This document shows positions 6,595 through 9,235 of a stretch of DNA of 9,235 nucleotides, piece by piece (position 1 is the first letter of the stretch; every line of letters begins with the position of its first letter). The translations under genes were made by a program, and so were the position numbers. The notes beneath the pieces were generated by a model. The model was not told the origin of the DNA. It saw nothing but the letters and a program-made list of their open reading frames with translations, and did no database searches. The stretch spans positions 1 through 9,235 of the forward strand of contig PWUO01000214.1 in the NCBI GenBank assembly GCA_003562555.1. The letters run 5' to 3'. Origin of the DNA: Dehalococcoidia bacterium. GTDB taxonomy: Bacteria > Chloroflexota > Dehalococcoidia > GIF9 > AB-539-J10.

Positions 6595-6623
6595 TTGAGT
6601 GCGCGGCTTCAATCGCGTAACAT
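6595..6623 (+). promoter_or_regulatory. Candidate promoter after the terminator
   Basis: TTGAGT (6595-6600), a 17-base spacer and TAACAT (6618-6623) lie just beyond the rpsI terminator. The -10 and adjoining bases (6610-6626) match the corresponding part of the rpmJ promoter at 14 of 17 positions in the same register, which raises confidence above what the hexamers alone give. It would start a transcript near 6630 that reads the GIY-YIG-like gene with a leader of about 165 bases. Confidence 0.45.
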
Positions 6624-6694
6624 GGTGTTGCGGTGTACTGCATGCTGCGGAGTGGCGATCCCCTGAGTTGGCCAATCTGCTATGTCGTGTGGCC

Positions 6695-6714
6695 CGCGGT
6701 ACACGTGTGTCGCG
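6695..6714 (+). repeat. 20-base near-palindrome in the GIY-YIG gene leader
   Basis: CGCG arms flank GT, a perfect ACACGTGT core, GT and CGCG; 16 of 20 positions are symmetric. As RNA it can fold into an 8-pair stem (two G-U pairs) closed by an ACGU loop. An overlapping perfect palindrome GTCGCGAC lies at 6709-6716. It sits about 80 bases before the gene start. It could be an operator or a leader hairpin, or it may be chance in GC-rich DNA. Confidence 0.35.
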
Positions 6715-6796
6715 ACAGCCCGTAGTGCGGTGGCCGTCCATCCGTCGTCTGACCCTCGTGCGGGTACAGTGGTGTTATGAGGAGGACTCACTAAGA

Positions 6797-7090
6797 ATGG
6801 GAGCGAACAAAGCCTGGCTCAGGTTCACCAGGGACAACGCCGAGAGAGCACCTAACACACAGGGTATCTATGAGATCTGCAGTCTGACACCGCGAGGAAA
6901 GAAACTGTGGCGTCTTGGGAAGGTGCCGGATCTGCGCAAGCGGCTTGTCCTGCGTCTCACTGAGCCCCCACCGCCCGAGAACTGCTATTTCCGATATTAC
7001 GAGGCGGGATTGTCGCACGACATCGATGAACTGGCAGGCAAACTGTTCGACAGTTACAACGATCGCTCCGGTGGAGCCTGGGAGGGATGA
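6797..7090 (+). CDS. Small GIY-YIG-like domain protein, function unknown
   Basis: The 97-residue product looks like a compact, degenerate GIY-YIG nuclease-fold domain. It shows QGIYEI (GIY at residues 23-25), then LWRLGKVPDLRKRL, where the second motif reads RLG (39-41) and is followed by the usual DLRKRL arginine helix (45-50). A later acidic helix (Asp77-Glu78, IDELAGKLFDSYN) ends in the Tyr-Asn often seen in the family. The tyrosine of the YIG motif appears to be replaced by arginine, so nuclease activity is doubtful. It recalls small stand-alone proteins opening with W..F...N....P...G(I/V)YE, but I cannot name the family with certainty. AGGAGG at 6780-6785 is eleven bases from the ATG. 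The frame stays open upstream to 6599, but that stretch looks non-coding. It may be transcribed alone, converging on the tRNA gene. Confidence 0.75.
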   Translation: MGANKAWLRFTRDNAERAPNTQGIYEICSLTPRGKKLWRLGKVPDLRKRLVLRLTEPPPPENCYFRYYEAGLSHDIDELAGKLFDSYNDRSGGAWEG

Positions 7091-7153
7091 ACCCTCGACT
7101 GGCCTGTCCTGGCACAGGAGATGGGCTGACACGGTGAGAGAGCGGGAAGAGAA

Positions 7154-7227
7154 TGGGCCATTGTGGACTCGAACCACAGACCCCGGTCTTATCAGGACCG
7201 TGCTCTAGCCAACTGAGCTAATGGCCC
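7154..7227 (-). tRNA. tRNA-Ile (anticodon GAU)
   Basis: On the minus strand the 74 bases fold into a standard cloverleaf. It has acceptor GGGCCAT/ATGGCCC, D stem GCTC/GAGC, anticodon stem CGGTC/GACCG with loop CTGATAA, a five-base variable loop, and T stem TGTGG/CCACA with loop TTCGAGT. The anticodon GAT (genomic 7193 down to 7191) reads AUU and AUC isoleucine codons. The discriminator is A at 7154. CCA is not encoded (the next minus-strand bases are TTC), so it must be added by CCA-adding enzyme. The gene is free-standing, not inside an rRNA spacer as far as the window shows. Confidence 0.97.
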
Positions 7228-7238
7228 GCAAGCACAAT

Positions 7239-7269
7239 ACTATACCGCGTTCAGGGTACGTGTTGTCAA
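7239..7269 (-). promoter_or_regulatory. Promoter of tRNA-Ile
   Basis: Reading the minus strand, a perfect TTGACA (7269-7264) is followed after 19 bases by TATAGT (7244-7239, 5 of 6 match). Transcription would start near 7232, about five bases before the mature tRNA 5' end at 7227, a normal tRNA leader. The 19-base spacer is slightly long; shifting the -10 to GGTATA would give 17 but a poor hexamer. Confidence 0.7.
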
Positions 7270-7293
7270 GGCGAACGGCGCGTAGCGCTGCGA

Positions 7294-7518
7294 CTAACCC
7301 TCTTCTATCGACACAAGCGTATCACCGATCTGTACGGTGGCCTCCGGGGCTACGGAGATGGCCGTTACCGTGCCCGATACGGGCGCCACGATCTCGTTCT
7401 CCATCTTCATTGCCTCGATGGTAAGCAGCAGGTCTCCTTCCTTGACCGCGTGTCCAGTGCTGACCTTGATGTTCACTATCTTTCCGGGTAGCGGGGACGT
7501 CACTGTCTCTGTTGCCAT
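7294..7518 (-). CDS. Stand-alone biotin carboxyl carrier protein
   Basis: The 74-residue product is just one biotinyl domain with no N-terminal extension. The biotin attachment motif EAMKMEN is at residues 35-41, with Lys38 as the biotinylated lysine. It is preceded by SPLPGKIVNIKV (8-19) and followed by the symmetric half APVSGTVTAI (45-54). Such minimal carriers serve acyl-CoA or propionyl-CoA carboxylases and the sodium-pumping methylmalonyl-CoA and oxaloacetate decarboxylases, shuttling CO2 between active sites; most fatty-acid AccB proteins are about twice as long. It lies 111 bases downstream of the carboxyltransferase gene on the same strand and is almost certainly its carrier subunit. 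GAGGAG (7536-7531) is twelve bases before the ATG, a rather wide spacing. The tRNA-Ile gene follows downstream. Confidence 0.93.
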   Translation of the reverse strand: MATETVTSPLPGKIVNIKVSTGHAVKEGDLLLTIEAMKMENEIVAPVSGTVTAISVAPEATVQIGDTLVSIEEG

Positions 7519-7576
7519 GTTACTTCCGATCTCCTCTCAAAGACTGAATCGAGGTATGTCTCCAGTGCCATACGGC

Positions 7577-7607
7577 TGCCCGGCGGCCATTTCGGGGCCG
7601 CCGGGCA
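7577..7607 (-). other. GC-rich stem-loop between carboxylase genes
   Basis: Bases 7577-7588 and 7596-7607 form a perfect 12-base-pair stem (TGCCCGGCGGCC with its complement) around a seven-base loop. On the minus strand, the direction of both flanking genes, no T-run follows, so it is not a standard intrinsic terminator there. In plus orientation it is followed by TTTCT, a weak tail. It could stabilise or process the carboxylase mRNA, attenuate expression of the carrier gene, or stop antisense transcription. Confidence 0.6.
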
Positions 7608-7629
7608 TTTCTAACGTTGAATGCTCCGG

Positions 7630-9192
7630 TTAGAGAGGTATATTACCATGCCTCTTCTCTGGATAGATCTCATGCTTGGTCGCAAGCGCGGCGAATGCCT
7701 GCGCAAGCTTCCGACGCGTATCCTTGGGGTCAATGATATCGTCTACAGAACCGCGTTCTGCGGCCCTGTAAGGGTTGGAGAACTGGTCCTTGTACTCCTG
7801 GATACGCTTCGCCCTTGCTGCCTGTGGATCCTCGGCATTCTTGATCTCACGGGCGAATATGACCTCGGCTGCGCCACTTGCTCCCATCACCGCGATCTCC
7901 GCAGAAGGATAGGCGAGCACCATGTCGGCGCCAAGGTATTTCGAGCACATCCCGAGATAGGCGCCGCCATACGCCTTTCGGAGGATCAGCGTCACTTTTG
8001 GCACAGTGGCCTCTGAGTAGACGTACAGTAGTTTCGCACCGTGACGGATTATGCCTCCGTGCTCCTGTGCCGTGCCCGGCATGTATCCGGGAACGTCCAC
8101 GAGCGTCAGCAACGGTATGTTGAAGCAGTCGCAGAACCGGATGAACCGGGATGCCTTGTCGGAGGCGTTGATATCGAGAACGCCCGCCATGAACTTCGCC
8201 TGGTTGGCGATGATGCCTACGCTGCGACCGCCGATACGCGCAAAGCCAACCACGATGTTGGGGGCGAACAGGCGGTGCACTTCCATAAACTCGCCGCCAT
8301 CGGTGATCCGTGCAATTATGTCCTTCACATCGTACGGCTTGTTTGCATCGGAGGGGATGAGGTTCCGCAGGTCCGGATCTTCCCGGTCTGCGGGATCACT
8401 TGTCGTCTCAAACGGAGGGGCCTCGGTGAAGTTCTGTGGCATGTAGGAAAGCAGATCTCGTGCCGTGGCGATGGCCTCTTCATCGTCCGCGGCCAGGAAA
8501 TGTGCCACGCCGCTGCGTTGGTTGTGCACCAGGCCACCACCGAGTTGCTCGTGAGTGACCTCTTCGGAAAGGACGTCTTTGACCACCGCCGGTCCGGTGA
8601 TGTACATGGTGCTGGTCTTGCGGGTCATGATGATGAAGTCGGTAATCGCGGGAGAGTAGACTGCCCCTCCAGCGGTGGGGCCCAGGATGAGCGATATCTG
8701 GGGAATCGTACCTGAAGAGCGCGAATTGCGGAAGAAGATGCGTCCGTAGCCGTCAAGGGAGTCGATTCCCTCCTGTATCCGGGCGCCCCCAGAGTCGAGC
8801 ATCGCGATACAGGGTATGCGTGCCTGCAACGCGAAGTCCTGCATCTTGACGATCTTGAGCGCATGGGCTTCCCCGAGGGAGCCCCCCAGGATGGTGAAGT
8901 CCTGTGCGTACACCGCCACTCTCCGACCGTTGATGGTGCCCACGCCCGTGACTACTCCATCGGTGGGCAGGTCCATCTTGTCAAGCCCGTAGTATGTCGA
9001 GCGGGTCTTGACGAAGGCCCCGTATTCGACAAATGAGTCCTTATCGAGCAGCAGGTCGATGCGCTCACGGGCCGTCTTCTTGTTCTTCTCATGCTGGGCG
9101 TCGACCTTATCGTCGCCACCGTGCCTGAGAATGGTCGCACGCCGTTCCTGCAGGTCATCGAGCTTCGTTCGGGCCTCGGTGGTCTCTTCCAT
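7630..9192 (-). CDS. Acyl-CoA carboxylase carboxyltransferase subunit (propionyl-CoA carboxylase beta type)
   Basis: This is a biotin-dependent carboxyltransferase with N- and C-terminal crotonase-type halves. It transfers carboxyl from biotin to acyl-CoA (propionyl- or acetyl-CoA), or the reverse in methylmalonyl-CoA decarboxylase. From the ATG at 9192 it has 520 residues, normal for the family. The N half shows YAQDFTILGGSLGE (95-108), LDSGGARIQEG (132-142) and LGPTAGGAVYSPA (170-182). The C half shows DVPGYMPGTAQEHGGIIRHGAK (366-387), RKAYGGAYLGM (405-415) and PSAEIAVMGASGA (429-441). The glycine pairs form the two oxyanion holes. I prefer 9192 because AGGGGG (9205-9200) lies seven bases upstream; the ATG at 9210 adds six residues and has no ribosome site. 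The substrate cannot be settled without the partner subunits; the carrier gene downstream supports a multi-subunit enzyme. Confidence 0.94.
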   Translation of the reverse strand: MEETTEARTKLDDLQERRATILRHGGDDKVDAQHEKNKKTARERIDLLLDKDSFVEYGAFVKTRSTYYGLDKMDLPTDGVVTGVGTINGRRVAVYAQDFTILGGSLGEAHALKIVKMQDFALQARIPCIAMLDSGGARIQEGIDSLDGYGRIFFRNSRSSGTIPQISLILGPTAGGAVYSPAITDFIIMTRKTSTMYITGPAVVKDVLSEEVTHEQLGGGLVHNQRSGVAHFLAADDEEAIATARDLLSYMPQNFTEAPPFETTSDPADREDPDLRNLIPSDANKPYDVKDIIARITDGGEFMEVHRLFAPNIVVGFARIGGRSVGIIANQAKFMAGVLDINASDKASRFIRFCDCFNIPLLTLVDVPGYMPGTAQEHGGIIRHGAKLLYVYSEATVPKVTLILRKAYGGAYLGMCSKYLGADMVLAYPSAEIAVMGASGAAEVIFAREIKNAEDPQAARAKRIQEYKDQFSNPYRAAERGSVDDIIDPKDTRRKLAQAFAALATKHEIYPEKRHGNIPL

Positions 9193-9199
9193 GTCTTTA

Positions 9200-9205
9200 C
9201 CCCCT
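9200..9205 (-). promoter_or_regulatory. Ribosome binding site deciding the carboxyltransferase start
   Basis: On the minus strand AGGGGG (9205 to 9200) is seven bases before the ATG at 9192, while nothing similar precedes the in-frame ATG at 9210. The remaining bases to 9235 show no convincing promoter. Confidence 0.6.
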
Positions 9206-9235
9206 GTCATTGTAGGTCGGGATGCACTGGTTGTC

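Noticed and set aside
6599..6796. N-terminal extension of the GIY-YIG-like protein from an ORF start at 6599
   Set aside because: The 66 extra residues have no resemblance to any domain, contain the promoter-proximal leader and near-palindrome, and include the AGGAGG that fits the ATG at 6797.
7104..7125. Possible terminator hairpin between the GIY-YIG-like gene and the tRNA
   Set aside because: Only a five-pair stem (TCCTG/CAGGA) with a three-base loop, weak flanking pairs and no T-run on either strand.
7337..8715. Several plus-strand open frames opposite the carrier and carboxyltransferase genes
   Set aside because: They overlap two clearly recognised minus-strand genes and show no family motif.

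Overview
The window is an ordinary bacterial housekeeping segment with G+C around 55-60% (estimated by eye). The gene order secY-adk-map-infA-rpmJ-rpsM-rpsK-rpsD-rpoA-rplQ-truA-rplM-rpsI is the classical end of the spc/alpha ribosomal-protein supercluster with the L13/S9 pair attached. Protein details include a four-cysteine adenylate kinase LID, zinc-type S4 and L36, and a decarboxylase/propionyl-CoA-type carboxyltransferase paired with a tiny biotin carrier. These fit Gram-positive-like or Chloroflexota-like bacteria. I lean weakly towards Chloroflexota, but this is an inference and not a proven assignment.

Bases 1-6509 (+ strand) are one tightly packed gene string. It starts with the C-terminal 90 residues of SecY and runs through Adk, methionine aminopeptidase, IF-1, L36, S13, S11, S4, RNA polymerase alpha, L17, TruA, L13 and S9. 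Three junctions are 4-base stop/start overlaps (adk/map, rpoA/rplQ, rplM/rpsI) and one is an exact abutment (rplQ/truA). The only sizeable gap, between infA and rpmJ, carries a TTGACA-N17-TAATAT promoter. It probably adds an internal start for L36 and everything downstream. A strong intrinsic terminator at 6537-6576 closes the string.

Bases 6577-7090 hold a promoter-like element, a leader of about 165 bases with a near-palindrome, and a small 97-residue GIY-YIG-like protein whose second motif reads RLG. On the opposite strand lie a tRNA-Ile(GAU) with its own promoter, a 74-residue stand-alone biotin carrier protein, and a carboxyltransferase of about 520 residues (the beta subunit type of propionyl/acyl-CoA carboxylase, or alpha of methylmalonyl-CoA decarboxylase). 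A GC-rich stem-loop separates the two carboxylase genes. The biotin carboxylase or membrane decarboxylase partner that would settle the enzyme's identity is not in the window.

Together the genes cover protein export, nucleotide balance, N-terminal Met removal, translation initiation, ribosome assembly, transcription and tRNA modification, followed by a separate acyl-CoA carboxylation or decarboxylation unit. I found no clear undescribed multi-gene system. The best leads are the degenerate GIY-YIG gene with its upstream region, and a promoter block shared between the rpmJ and GIY-YIG upstream regions.
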